A model generated the notes under the pieces. That model was not told the DNA's origin, made no database searches, and saw only the letters and a list, made by a program, of their open reading frames with translations. A program made the position numbers and the translations under genes. 64,000 bases of DNA from Amyelois transitella (taxonomy: Eukaryota > Arthropoda > Insecta > Lepidoptera > Pyralidae): the NCBI RefSeq assembly GCF_032362555.1, contig NC_083524.1, forward strand, positions 3,954,001 through 4,018,000, given 5' to 3'. Below are positions 34,997 through 47,772 of this stretch, in pieces. Within the stretch, counting starts at the first letter, position 1, and each line of letters starts with the position of its first letter.

Positions 34997-37900
34997 ATGT
35001 CTCGTGAAACAGAAGATGAAGCAGAGATTCTTGAAAATGTTTCGGAAGTTGTAAAAGGATTAGCAGTATGTAGCCCAGCTATCACCAAAACTTAATTTTT
35101 TCATCCAGTAATTTATCATTGCTTGGTGTTTTCTTTTCTTTCTTCCAGAAAATAACACAAATATAATGATTACGTATTGATAACCCAAATTTATTGCATA
35201 TCCTCTAGGATTCCCCACATTTTCTGATTTAATGAAAGTTACACCTGCCTAGATTAGATAATCTTATGTACATTGCTTGTTATAAACATCTTGTCATATA
35301 TTTTTTGTATATTATAAATGGTTAAGAAATCTCTATGAGTTGCTTTAACACAGAATTTTTAACAGAAAGCAAATCAACTTAACCAGTTTTTTTATTTATT
35401 TTTTCAGGTAGAACTAAAGGAACTATACGCCTTTAGAGATCTTTTTTTTGAAAATCATCCCTTGGAAATGGCACCAGAAAAGAACAAATGTGTTGATGAG
35501 AAGAAAAAAGTTCTTGTTGAGAAATTTGAGGCTATTGATGGTTGGTATTTACCTTTTTGTTGTTATTTTAAGATAATATGATGTTATGTCTCAACATTTC
35601 ACTTGTATTAACACTAGCTGTGCCCGCGACTTCGTCCGCGTGGAATAGTTATTATGGGCATCATTGAAGCAAAAGAATAATTTTCCATTATTTTTTTGCT
35701 CCTTATAGTTGTAGCGTGATGTTATATAGGCTAAAGCCTTCCTCAATAAATGGTCTATTTGATGCAAAAAGAATATTTTGGTTTGTCAGTAGTAATGGCC
35801 CAAAAAGAGAAAAAAACAATAATGTTTCCATTATTACAGTGGACACTCAAATACCCTTTGATCTCCGAGCTGAATTCCTATATATGAAGGGTCGATGCTA
35901 CAATATTAGCCCTGCATATGACCCAAGAGCGACCCAGTGCCTCAGCAAAGCCGTGAAGTTGAACCCGCACCTCGTAGACGCATGGAATGAGCTTGGAGAG
36001 TGTTACTGGAAGAATATGAATGTGAAAGAAGCTAAAGCCAGTTTTGAAGGAGCACTCAAGCATGTGTGTATAATTTTATACCTCTTGTATAAATTATAGA
36101 TAATCTAGAAGAATCTCAATCGGCAGAATATGGCAAGAAAGTGATTGATGCTTTATATTGATTTGACAAAAGTTTATGCTTGCCTGTCCAAAGTTCTTTA
36201 TTCAAATTACACAAATGTGCGAAAATGAAAACGTATAGATTATAAATGTTTTGAATTAATTAATTGTTTAATTTGATTTAATTATAATATTTATTTGATA
36301 CAAATGTGTATGTGTTTATAAGAAATGATTCTACTAGTTGTTCTAGTTACTATGTGCTACCTTTAGTCACCTTCTGAAATAACAATTGTAAGAAAGTAAG
36401 GTCCCATTCTGCTTTGCTAAAAACTGCAGGCTAAAATTCAAAACATATATGATCTATACGTTTTCATTTTCGCATTTCGCGTCATATAAATATGTGTGTA
36501 ACAATCCATGGAATATTTATAAAATGTTAATAATTATGGAACACAGGAACGAAACCGCCTATCTCTACGTTGTCTATCTATAATTTTGCGCCAAGAAAAC
36601 GGAGACAAAAAACGCAGTGAAGCTACTCAAGCCATTCTGAAAAGTGTGGAGTTAGCCAAGGAGGCCGTTGCACAGGTATCATTTGACATATTTACCAATC
36701 AGAAGTACCTAGATTGTCTTCAGGCTCTTTAATGTACCTACCTAATTGTTGCAGAAATCAGCTTTCACAGATGCTGGCACACAAAAAATGTGTTTTTTAG
36801 TTATTAACTAGTTGTTGCCCGCGACTTCGTTCGCCGTGAAAGTGTACTTACTTGCTATCTCAATACATTAAAACTGATCCCTTGTGTTGTCCGCTTAGAG
36901 GGGTGGCGGGCAATTTTTGTGTAGGTACCCGTTGGATCAAAATACTATAATCTGACAAAACCGTATTCAAATCGGAGCTATGGTATTTGCGTGATGCTAG
37001 TACAAACATACAGAAATTATAAAAATAACATTTTTTACTTCTATTGTATTATTGTGTACTATAGATATAACAATTGCATAGAAAGCTCACATATACGTTG
37101 CAAGTCTCGTGATTTTTTGTGTCTTCAGGACATCAAAGACGGCGTATCCTGGTCGGTGTTGGGGAACGCCTACCTGTGTCAGTTCTTCCTGATAGCGCAG
37201 GACCCGGCCACTCTCAAGTTGTGTATGAGCGCCTACAAGCAAGCCTGGCTCGACCCCGTCGCTAAGGGGCAACCCGACTTGTATTATAATAAAGGAGTTG
37301 TAAGTACTTATATGAAAAATATTTAAAAATGGTTGTAACAGATGGTGAACTGAATTAATTACGAAACTCCTGTATTTCAGGACTTTGAGACCTTATTTAA
37401 TTTTAATATATATGTATGTATATCACATTTTTATTTCTTACAGGGCAGTAGTGAATTCGAAAATATTCGAAAAGTCACATTAAGCTGGACAGACTCATGA
37501 TGGAATTGAGATTTACCCATCGCCTAAAAGAGTATATATTGGCATTATAATTCATCATCCTCCTGGTCTTTGTTCCGCTTCTCTCTGCAAGCGAAAGGTG
37601 CCCAGGGTCTGACTATGAGTACGATCCAAAAATTATTAAGTCACTAACTAATACCTACAGTGATCGACTAATCACAAAGCTTAGATTGAAAGTACCTACT
37701 TCAGTATTTCCATTACATAAAAAAATGATTAATTAAGCATTGCGATGTGTTGCAATAGAATAGAATTGATCAAATTATGTTTTCTGTTTTTTTTATTTCA
37801 TACAAAAAAAAAGCATATTGTTACTATGAAAATACAGAGCTTAAGTTAAACTAGCCCTTTTTACCAACGAGTACTTAAGTCACCCCTAACTAAGTATTAC

Positions 37901-40188
37901 CTAAGCTAGACAACCACTCGACATATGTATACAGCTAGACCAAGCAATCAAGTTACTTAACTTATCATCAGATATTTTAACAATAAATGCCAAATAATAT
38001 ACAAAACTAGCGACCCGCCCCGGCTTCGCACGGGTGAAAAATTCGGAAAAAATTATACATAAAAACCTTCCTCTTGAATCACTCTACCTGTTAAAAAAAC
38101 CGCATCAAAATCCGTTGCGTAATTTTAATGATTTAAGCATACAGACAAACAGACTAAAATAGCGACTTTGTTTTATACTATGTAGTGATTTGATACCTAC
38201 ACCTTGTGTGACAAATTAACATCTTTAATTAATAAAATTACGCATCTATTGCAGGCGTTGAAATATGAAGAGCATTACGCCGAGGCGTTGGAGAACTTCG
38301 AGTACGCGTGCCGATTAGACCCTCCATGGGAGACTCCGAAGCAAGAGCTGACCAGGTTAACACAGTACCTGGTCGCAGCCAATGACCTCGTCAAGACTAA
38401 GGGGAAGATCAAGACGAAGAAACTGACACAAATGGTGCAGGTAGAGTGCTTGTGTTTAAAGAAAGATTAAAAAATTGCGGCTCGGATAGACAAAGTCAGA
38501 CATATGAGGTCTAAAATTAAGAAACTGCTCAAATTGCACTTGTTAATGAGAAATGATAGAAATTTAGATCTGTGATTGTTCAATAATAAGGAATTTCTTT
38601 CATGGGAGACATTATTTTCTTGAGCATTCTTATTTTAAGGAAGGAACAATTACTTATATTTTTATGTGTGTAAGGGTAAATAAGTCTGTTTCTAACTGTT
38701 CAAATATTAACTTCTGTGGTGACATAATTATCCCACAAATAAACAAAACGTAAATATAACCTCCGAAATAATCGGAGCTGCGGTTCCTCAGGCATAACAC
38801 CAACGGCTATGATTCACAGGCAGAAGAGATGGACAAAGTTTTACCATTTATTCATTTACTGGAGTACGTACGCGGTAATTCCTCTTTTAGGTAAATCCAC
38901 ATTTGTAACCCCTGAATCAATTTAAGCAACTTACGAGTACATACCAATTGACTTCTCGACCCTGCGGTTTGGGCTGGGCGTTGATTTGTCAATCAGTGTC
39001 CTCTTTCATATATTCACGTTCTTCTAAATCTTGATTTTCCAGAGCATAGACAAGAAGATGCTCGGCGCGTACGCATCGGGTACATTCCACACGTTTGGCG
39101 CCCGTAAAGACGTATCATTGGACTACGCGCGTCTCGACCAGTTGCAAGATGGCGCCAACGAATGCAAAGTGATCTTGGGCAGGGTCGTCGGGTCCATACA
39201 TAACGAGACTGCGGTGCCTTTGTAAGTCTTTTTTTTTCGGGTCAAATCGATAACTATGTGTTTGAAAAAAGTTGTTTTCAGTTTACCACCGTTTTTTTTA
39301 TAAGAATTCCGTCTCCTTAAGCCGTACCATAAGCATGTATGCAATCAGTCAATCATATTTTACGTCAACCAATGTTGTGAAACCAAACGTTTTGACAATT
39401 ATTAAGCAATATGAAGTATCGTTTAATGAATAAAAATTTTAATTTTTTTGAAGTGTGCTTGGTATTTGAAATATATATTAAATTTAAAATTATCCTGTAT
39501 ACCTAATTTGTTTTTTTTTATTGTCAATTTTTAAAATAACACAATCAATTTTGTTCCAGCACGTTCGCGATAGTGGACGAGAGCATGGAGTGCATGTGTG
39601 TGACCGTGTACAACTGGGCGGACGGCCGCGGCGCCATCATCGGCGACTGCGTGTGCGTCCCCGAGCCCAGGGTCACGCGGCACGCGCATGACTCCGCACT
39701 AGTTGTGAGCACTAGCAATATGTTCACTTAGCTTATCATGATTATTTGAACTAAGTGTATAAATTGTATTTTTATGTATCAACAAATTTCAAGTAAAAAA
39801 TTATTCGTAATTAGTCCACCTTTAATTGACTCTTTATGTTATGTATGATATTATATCCATAGTTATTATCATAAAAATCACATCATCAAAAAAGCACGTT
39901 CCTCCCCAGGCACACGACCTTAAATCTGTGAACCTACTACTTTTAACTATATGAATGAATGAATGAACTATACTCTTACTCCTTTTTCCTTGCGACAATC
40001 AAACTTATCGTCATAGTTTTTTCCTATTCTAATTTATATCACCAGCAAAAATTCACTCTATTCCGCAGAAATACGACTTCAAATCCATCCGGCTGAACAA
40101 CCCGATGCTGATGCTGGTGAACGGCAAGCGTGTGGGCCGCAACCAGTTCGCCAGCACCAAGGTCACCAGCACGTACGAGCTGCAATGA
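34997..40188 (+). CDS. TTC5: Tetratricopeptide repeat protein 5 (TTC5/Strap)
   Basis: In vertebrates TTC5 is a p300/stress cofactor that also recognises nascent tubulin on ribosomes to trigger tubulin mRNA decay. Nine exons: 34997-35065, 35408-35540, 35840-36063, 36547-36675, 37129-37299, 38255-38440, 39043-39221, 39560-39704, 40069-40188. All phases close, giving 451 aa against about 440 in vertebrates. Residues ~60-270 are TPR helices (NPHLVDAWNELGECYWKN; DGVSWSVLGNAYLCQFF). After a basic linker (KGKIKTKKLTQM), residues ~305-451 form the family's C-terminal OB-fold (CKVILGRVVGSI, ESMECMCVTVYNW, LMLVNGKRVG). Introns 2, 4 and 5 carry retroelement tails. The stop codon lies inside the first unit of a 136-bp minisatellite, so the 3' UTR is largely that repeat. 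The match to the family is clear over the whole length. Confidence 0.95.
35614..35830 (+). repeat. Retroelement 3' part in TTC5 intron 2
   Basis: Starts ACTAGCTGTGCCCGCGACTT and CGTCCGCGTGGA, followed by GATGTTATATAGGCTAAAGC and CCTTCCTCAATAAATGG. It reaches almost to the exon 3 acceptor, so the last ~10 bases before that exon may be element-derived. Confidence 0.7.
36806..36985 (+). repeat. Retroelement tail in TTC5 intron 4
   Basis: CTAGTTGTTGCCCGCGACTT then CGTTCGCCGTGAAAG at the start; TTCAAATCGGAGCTATGG at the end. Same family as 35614. Confidence 0.65.
37999..38185 (-). repeat. Retroelement 3' end in TTC5 intron 5
   Basis: Starts ACTAGCGACCCGCCCCGGCT then TCGCACGGGTG, the reverse complement of the tail at 16071-16232; also shares CAAAATCCGTTGCGTAA. 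Confidence 0.75.
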
Positions 40189-41358
40189 CACGAGCTGTAC
40201 CGGTGTCTCCAAGTGCCTTGTAGAGACACCGTCCTCAGGTGCTAGGTGAGCCGGTTCAAATCTCAGTAACTTGTGAGCGATGCTGGTGTAAAATGTTCAG
40301 TCTGGCTCGTATGAGAGTCAATGACACGAGCTGTACTGGTGTCTCCAAGTGCCTTGTAGAGACACCGTCCTCAGGTGCTAGGTGAGCCGGTTCAAATCTC
40401 AGTAACTTGTGAGCGATGCTGGTGTAAAATGTTTAGTCTGGCTCGTATGAGAGTCAATGACACGAGCTGTACCGGTGTCTCCAAGTGCCTTGCAGAGACA
40501 CCGTCCTCAGGTGCTAGGTGAGCCGGTTCAAATCTCAGTAACTTGTGAGCGATGCTGGTGTAAAATGTTCAGTCTGGCTCGTATGAGAGGCAATGACACG
40601 AGCTGTACCGGTGTCTCCAAGTGCCTTGCAGAGACACCGTCCTCAGGTGCTAGGTGAGCCGGTTCAAATCTCAGTAACTTGTGAGCGATGCTGGTGTAAA
40701 ATGTTCAGTCTGGCTCGTATGAGAGTCAATGACACGAGCTGTACCGGTGTCTCCAAGTGCCTTGCAGAGACACCGTCCTCAGGTGCTAGGTGAGCCGGTT
40801 CAAATCTCAGTAACTTGTGAGCGGTGCTGGTGTAAAATGTTCAGTCTGGCTCGTATGAGAGTCAATGACACGAGCTGTACCAGTGTCTCCAAGTGCCTTG
40901 TAGAGACACCGTCCTCAGGTGCTAGGTGAGCCGGTTCAAATCTCAGTAACTTGTGAGCGGTGCTGGTGTAAAATGTTCAGTCTGGCTCGTATGAGAGTCA
41001 ATGACACGAGCTGTACCGGTGTCTCCAAGTGCCTTGCAGAGACACCGTCCTCAGGTGCTAGGTGAGCCGGTTCAAATCTCAGTAACTTGTGAGCAGTGCT
41101 GGTGTAAAATGTTCAGTCTGGCTCGTATGAGAGTCAATGACACGAGCTGTACCGGTGTCTCCAAGTGCCTTGCAGAGACACCGTCCTCAGGTGCTAGGTG
41201 AGCCGGTTCAAATCTCAGTAATTTGTGAGCAGTGCTGGTGTAAAATGTTCAGTTTGGCTCGTATGAGAGTCAATGACACGAGCTGTACCGGTGTCTCCAA
41301 GTGCCTTGTAGAGACACCGTCCTCAGGTGCTAGGTGAGCCGGTTCAAATCTCAGTAAC
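40183..41358 (+). repeat. 136-bp minisatellite, about 8.6 copies, starting at the TTC5 stop
   Basis: Units begin at 40183, 40319, 40455, 40591, 40727, 40863, 40999, 41135 and 41271 (partial), each starting CAATGACACGAGCTGTACC. Copies differ at only a few positions (T/C in CCTTGYAGAG; GAGCGATGC, GAGCGGTGC or GAGCAGTGC). The period is 136 bp with no length change, so the array is young. Each unit contains an 8-bp stem GGTGTCTC/GAGACACC with a 13-base loop, and GGTTCAAATCTC, which resembles a Pol III B box. Because 136 is not a multiple of three, the repeated 66-codon frames shift phase from unit to unit and are not genes. Confidence 0.95.
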
Positions 41359-43288
41359 CATTCAGAATTGTAAATAACATAAACCTTTTATAGAACCCCA
41401 CTTGTATAGGTATGAAAAGGATATGGTTGTTCTAAAATCCGTCCAGGTTAAAGTCACTTAAAAAACAACTCACCCAAGTTTCTATAATGCGATAGTACTA
41501 GCCCGCCTAGTAAGTTCTGTGACTACTATAAACTAGTATCGTGCAAAGTTTAATTGAGCTCTTACCTAACTTTTAATTCTTCAGGTGCCCAGCAGAGACA
41601 CGGTTATCAGGTGCTGAGTTGAGACTGTTCAAATCTCAAACCAACTTGTGAAGGACTGAAGAAAATAGCAAAAATGGCTGTCAGCAGTTTTGGACGATTA
41701 AAGGGCCTTAAAATTGTAAGTTATTGTGTCCATAAACGTAAAAAGAATTGGCGTTTAGTTTGTTGCAATTTTCATGTGGACATAGACTTGGTCGCGCCGC
41801 ACGCTTGGCATTAGTCGCAGAGATCACTTTAGTCAAGGTCTAAGCAAGAGATTGCACAGAATTTATATATATTAAAATTAAAACGAACTCTGACTGATTG
41901 ACTAACAAATCAACCCAATTGATTTGTTAGCCCTATTTTTTATTTCTGTTACCTATTTTTTCTTTAGAGAAATTACGCATGTAGGTACGTTTAGTTTTGT
42001 ACTACTCGTAAGACAAGATCTCCCAAAATTCTCATGGGAACAGAAATAACGAGTCTTCGTATTCCGTTAGCGTGCTTTATTAAATAAAAAGATTGCGGTG
42101 TTGGCGGCGCGCATATATCTGCTTTCACGTTTTATGTGCATAAAATATGAGTAATATCTCTGCGCTAACGCAATATTCGTAGGAAAATAACTGTAACAAA
42201 GTAATTTCAGAAAGCCGACTAACTAGTCTTACAAAAATATTAATCAATCTTATGCTAATATTTAGATGTTAGAAATAATATGATGGAATAGAATGTGTTA
42301 GATTTTCTCAATCATCATTTATTCATGATTATTGGAATTCTTAATGATCGAGCTTCTAGATGTAAATTCTTTATTTATAATATGATTTCGTATTTATTCT
42401 TTAGAGGTTATCTCTATAAGCGATTTATTTTAAAATAACCTCAACCCAGTACTAAAAGTGAGTGAAATGTCTGTGATTTGAGAAAAAAGGAAGCTCAGTA
42501 GTTAGTATCCAAAAATACTTATATTATCCTTTTAGGCATGGCGGCCGCGGGAACGATTGAACACTAAGCGTTGTTTCGTTTCACGTTACAATAAAAAGCA
42601 AATTTTTAACTATTGAGCTTTAAAGTTAGATATCACTTAATGATACTTGCTTACAACCGAAACTGATTTTCAATACCCGCCCTTAAAGTATTTGCACTTA
42701 ATTTTTATGTATAAAAAATTTGATAGGTTTGTGTTTGGTCTAAAGTTAAATATCAATTAGAAGCATGTGTTTAATTTTATAGGATCTGAATGTACTTTTG
42801 TATTGTAGTTTTAGAAAATATTAGAATAAATAACTATTACCCACATTTGAATACAGCATATTTAAAACATAATTTGAAAACAAAATGAGATATTTTAAAA
42901 AAACAACTAAAAGGTTGAACTTGTTTGTAAATACAAAATTAAGTAAACGTCGAATAAAATTTGTAATTTTAAATAATGAATAAACTAATGTACTAAGTTC
43001 TTTCTTTTATTAAAAAGATTTTTTTTTTCCGAGAAATAGTTATCTATGAATAGGTACATGGTATTGCTATATGGCATATTTACGTAAATATGCCATATAA
43101 TAAGCAATTTTCCTTTCTTCATTGTCATTTTTTTCTGAATCTGCTCTCTTGTTTCGTTCGCTTTTGTGATGTTGATAATGTATCTATATGATATGTTATT
43201 ATTTCTCTCAAAGGTACAGATATATAGGTATAAACAGATAAAGACAAAATATTTTAAAGTATCAATTTCTTTAAATAAAAACATATAA
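41359..43288. other. Intergenic region downstream of TTC5
   Basis: 41583-41665 is a diverged single copy of the 136-bp unit (GCAGAGACACGGTTATCAGG, TTCAAATCTCAAACC). A short ATG-to-donor frame at 41674 is discussed under findings. A 32-bp perfect palindrome lies at 43068-43099. Otherwise AT-rich and featureless. Confidence 0.55.
43068..43099. repeat. Perfect 32-bp palindrome
   Basis: TATATGGCATATTTAC followed by its exact reverse complement, centred on ACGT, with a weaker GCTAT/ATAAGC extension. It lies 190 bp past the torso-like A stop codon, in its presumed 3' UTR or terminator region. Confidence 0.75.
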
Positions 43289-46200
43289 CTACGCGTTCAC
43301 CTCCCATAACTGCAAATCGTTTTCAACTATCTCTGCATACAATTCCCCTTTGCGTCTGTCCTTGAAGAGCGGCCTTAGAGTCTTCAAGCCCAGGCCTAGT
43401 AAAGCGCCGTTGTCCAGCAAATGGTTAAGTTTGTAAGCCAACATAGGGCTGTAATGGAGCCTTAGGAGACTAGGTCTGGAGTATAAGTACTGGCTGTCGC
43501 GTAGGTTGTGACGAGCCCACGCTTCTACAGTTTTGTTGCCGCTCGCTATCTGAAAAAAGGTTTCGCTTGTATTCAATATAAAGCTCGGTTTTGGCGTTGG
43601 TCGAATAAGGTTTAAATAGGTACATTTAGAGAATGTAACTGTTGGTCAGTAAAAAAATTTATTTGAAATTCATGAAATGCTAATTTAGTATTGTCTTTAA
43701 GCCAATCGATAGCTGTAAAAACAAATTCCTGACATTTGTGATATGACCAAATTGTATCGGACTTGCGTGTGGTTTTTACGAAGCTTAGTTTGGAAGCTCC
43801 ACGATTTAGATTTAAGAGATCTATATTTGTAAATTGACGTCCGATGAAAATGCTGCAGTGTAGTTTGTTCCGCCGCTTCTTCTACACATACGCTTTGGAA
43901 GCGGTAGTAGTTATAATTAGATTTAAGTTATGTGACGTCAATAAGTGATACCTTGTATCCAATTTTGAAAATAAATCTACTCTATTCTATTCTATTCTTG
44001 ATCTATCTGACTGACTGACTATCTCAACCAATCAGGAACGAAGACAGAGGGAGATTCTAGAACATAAGACATGCATTATTGAAGTTCATTAATAGCCAAA
44101 CAGGATAAGAAACAAAACCGTACTCACCCGTATATCCCCAATTTGCGTGAGGAAGTAGGATGAGAAATAAAATCGCAGGTTACTGGATCCAGACTGCAGC
44201 CCGTTGCGGATTTTCGCTTTGAACGCGTTGTACCAAGGCCGTTTGTATTTGAACACCTGGGGACGAGCAGATAGCAGTTATCAGTAGGCACAGAAACCCA
44301 CACGTACATATGTCAATTTGTGTGTTTATAGAATTTGTATGCGAGGCAAGATGTGAATATCTCGCAATTGTCTCATGCTCGCGGGTAGTGGAAACGTGGG
44401 TATTTCCTTTAATAAACGTTTTAGTTTGAATGGGATCACTCCATGTCTTTCCCGTGGATGTCGTAAAGCGACTAAGGGGTGTGCTTATAAACTTGTGATT
44501 CTTCATTTAGGCGATGGGCTAGCAACCTGTCACTATTTGAATCTCAATTTTATCTTTAAGCCAAACAGCTGAACATGGTCTTTCAATTTTTAAAGGCTCT
44601 GTCTACCCCGCGAGGGATATAGACGTGACTATGTATGTATGTTAGTTTGATTAATTACAGGTACTAACCTGATAAATAAAATTGCCCGTTACATACGAAT
44701 CAATGTAATGGGTGCCGTAACTCTTCATGAACCTCCGCACTTCGCTAGGGTCACTCACGTTCAGATTTTCTGTGGCTCTCTTCACGTAATCTTTTACTGC
44801 GACATCCTGTAAGTAAGTGGGTTAGGAGTCATGGAGATTGTCTTAAAATTTACCGGAAAAAGTCCAGTATAAATACACTTGACACGACCAGAGACCCAGC
44901 AAAATACAAACTGTTTAGACAATTAACAAAACGCAAATCATAAATAACCGGTTAAAAATCACAGTACATACGCAAACTTCAAGCAGTGAATTTGCATACA
45001 TACATAAAATCACGCCTCTTTCCCGGAGGGGTAGGCAGAGACTACCTCTTTCCACTTGCCACGATCTCTGCATACTTCCTTCGCTTCGCTCTTCATGCAA
45101 GCTCGGCGGTTTCGGGTACTTTTGACCTGACCCTTTACCAGTGAATTTTGATATTGAATATCTATGCTTTAATTGCTTCACAGTTATGTTTCATAATAAG
45201 ATATTATTGGACTCATAATTTCTATTAATAAAACCTACTTGCAAATTGCCTAGCTTCACAGACTTGTGTTTCTTGGTGAGCCGCACGAGGACGTAGCAAC
45301 AGTTGTCTGGCTTTCCGTCATAGATGATGCCCAGGGTCCGCATGATCTCGTCCAGGATCCAGTCGCCCATGAACGCCTTCCAGGGACGGTCTGTTCTGTG
45401 GGTTAAATTAGTTTTCTATCTAAACTAAGTATGTAACTTATATAATATATAATTCTTATGAAATATTTGGCAATTCATCATTCATTTCATTCAATCTACT
45501 ATGTATGTAGATGCGATAACGCCATTTTTTAAAGTGAATTCATACATACACAAAATCTCGCCTCTTTCTCGGGGGACTAGGCAGATCCATCATCCACATT
45601 CATAACTTTCTTCATGCACGCTCTTCTGTTTATGGTATAACAGCACTGTGCCAAATCTCGTGTGCCTGAACTAACTTAGAAATTTGGAAAAATCTTTTGA
45701 CAGCGGTTACCTACACGTCAAAAGGAACGCAAGAAATTATTCCACTTCACTTTTTTCGCGAAGCTGCTTCGACAACAGCGTTTTTTGCGTGTTTTGCATT
45801 CAGTCACTCAAACAGGCTCTCACCCTAATTCTTAGCGTAAACTAAGGATTTTTTTAGTCTATGAAAAGAAAATTACGTACCCTTCAATCACGAAGTTACT
45901 AAAATACTTCTCCAGTAGTTCTTCAAAGTTCTCGCACAACATGATATCCATGTTAGCTGACAGGGTCTCCCACCCGTTCTCAGTGCTCGTGGCGTTTGCA
46001 AACACCCTTATATTTTTCTCACTGAAAGGTACTATCGGTTCCTCTTTCTCTTCTTCGTCGTAGTCGGCTGAGACCACTTGTGTGACTTGTGATAGATCTC
46101 CATAGCTGCAATTTCATATTCGTACTTAGTAGGTATAGTTTACTAGATGCAATATGGGTAAGGTTCCCCTACAGATGATGCATAGGTCAGACAGAAGCCG

Positions 46201-47045
46201 ATCCGTGTAAAAACCTGACTTGAGTTCCAAATCAATGATCACGGTAAAAAGGCGCACCCCTGGCTCCTCGCAGGAGAGGTGAGGTTGTAATCAGGACTTA
46301 CGCCAGGAGGACCTAGAATAGTAGTAACGCCCTAATCAAATGGAGTGTTTTATTTGTGTGCCACCATGTAGCTGGAGTGCAGAAAGATAAGCGTTCTTAC
46401 ACGACTTTTAAAAGAAGAGAGTTCTCAACTCTTAGCTTTCTGAACTGTTTATGCTTTATTAGCACCTACTCTTACGTGTTTTGGTTACTTATAGATTATT
46501 TGGTGGTGTGGGTCCTATTCGTTCTGGGTCTTGTATTCCTATTAAATACGATATTTTAATTAAAATAAAAATTATTATAAAATTGAACCAGTTTGTTTTT
46601 TATTGTTTTCTTAATGAAATTACGTAGCCATCTACGTAATTTCAATGAATCTTAAAAATCTTCAGGTACAGTACCTATTCTTTTGTCTACAACATAACAT
46701 CAGAGACGTCGACAGCCACAAATACCTAGTATATTTGCAATGTCAAAATAAACTTTTTAAATAGTAAAGAAGTCCCTAAATGCAAGTGCATGTGGGGTGC
46801 CCCCACATGCACCCAAGCTCCAAGATAAAATTACTATATTTTTAGCATAAATCAAATGAACTAAATTATAATTATAACCAAGCCACTATCATGAATAATA
46901 TTGACATCCAATGACAGCCAATAAATAATTTAACATACTTCGCAAATACATCGATAGCGTTGCCAATGTTCAATCCAAATCCCAGGTCACTTTTCTCGCT
47001 CACACACACGTTAAAAAGAAACAAAAGAACGAGACAGAACAACAT
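43289..47045 (-). CDS. tsl: Torso-like protein, paralogue A (MACPF domain)
   Basis: Torso-like is a secreted MACPF-domain protein; in Drosophila it localises Torso receptor signalling for embryonic termini and influences growth. Exons in gene order: 46939-47045, 45881-46105, 45239-45395, 44669-44806, 44128-44256, 43289-43549; all phases close, giving 338 aa (fly Tsl is about 350). Residues 1 to about 17 are a signal peptide (LFCLVLLFLFNVCV). The MACPF signature appears as MKSYGTHYIDSYVTG in exon 4, followed by [12 protein letters not shown] and a C-terminal domain ending LQLWEVNA. Exon sizes 225 and 261 and all intron phases match paralogue B. It differs from B by an acidic insert in exon 2 (DYDEEEKEEP) and a longer exon 3 (157 against 123 nt, adding KKHKSVKLGNLQ-type residues). 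The family call is strong; which paralogue keeps the patterning role is unknown. Confidence 0.92.
43860..43997 (+). repeat. LINE 3' end with ATTCT tail
   Basis: GCAGTGTAGTTTGTTCCGCC, then TACCTTGTATCCAATTTTG, AATAAA and a CTATTCTATTCT tail. The same sequence, in reverse orientation, lies at 57780-57920. In a torso-like A intron, antisense to the gene. Confidence 0.75.
44434..44642 (+). repeat. Family-A repeat in a torso-like A intron
   Basis: Shows CCCGTGGATGTCGTAAAG, AGGCGATGGGCTAGCAACC and GAGGGATATAGACGTGAC with a TATGTATG tail. Antisense to the gene. Confidence 0.8.
44994..45138 (-). repeat. Family-B LINE 3' end in a torso-like A intron
   Basis: CATACATACATAAAATCACG then CCCGGAGGGGTAGGCAGAG, continuing to GCTCGGCGGTTTCGGG and TGACCTGACCC. 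Confidence 0.82.
45540..45628 (-). repeat. Second, decayed family-B tail in torso-like A
   Basis: CATACATACACAAAATCTCG, CCTCTTTCTCGGGGG and TTCATGCACGCTCTTCTG; internally deleted relative to the copy at 44994. Confidence 0.6.
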
Positions 47046-47772
47046 TTTGCACAATTTAATCCGCTGTAAATGAATGGCGCGCGTGAACTGAGATTTTTTC
47101 TCATTTTGCTAATAAATGTTGTAAGTAAACATCTTCTGAACTTGACCTAACAGATTAGTTTCTGAGCACTTATCAAAATATGTGAACTATGCGCTGCAAC
47201 AGACTTTGCCGGCGCGATTTTCTATCAAACTCTTCTAGGAATATAAAGCGTTATGATAAAATAATAAATACCATACTGTATCATTTGACATTATTTCAGT
47301 ATTAAGTAAGTAGTAATTACAAAGAAAAACATGGAGTAATAAAAAATGTTTTACATTTTACAACTTGGGCGGCTAAGAAAAGGTCGTGAAAAGATGTTAT
47401 AGTGAGAAAATCGCGAGAAACAAAAATCCTGCCCTAGAAAAATTAGGTTTTTGGGTGTCATTATGAGTTTATAGTGATATTTTACTAACAGACATCATAG
47501 AATTTTCGGTTCATTTACTTAACTACTATACTCTTGTTAAAAATAGTTTCGATTTATCATACCTTCTTGGTCTTTTTTTATCAAGAATTCAATTTACTTG
47601 ATCAATAGTATACTTATATTCATAATTAAAAGAATTGAGTCTAATGGGTCATTTATCAAGGTCTAATAGATCCGATTATTTTTTATAACATTTGCTTACG
47701 TATTTCTCGATCGGAAAATTATCACATTAATTAGTCAATCTCCGTACATGAGTTTTTTGATCGTAAGTAGAT

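Noticed and set aside
40457-41337. Five 66-codon frames beginning MTRAVPVSPSALQRHR
   Set aside because: They are the 136-bp minisatellite translated. The period shifts the frame each unit and there is no independent start, splice or domain evidence.
40183-41358. CRISPR-like array
   Set aside because: Direct repeats are contiguous 136-bp units with no unique spacers, in an animal genome.
42985-43284. 99-codon minus-strand frame next to torso-like A
   Set aside because: Composition is that of AT-rich noise and it spans the perfect palindrome; it is most likely 3' UTR of torso-like A.
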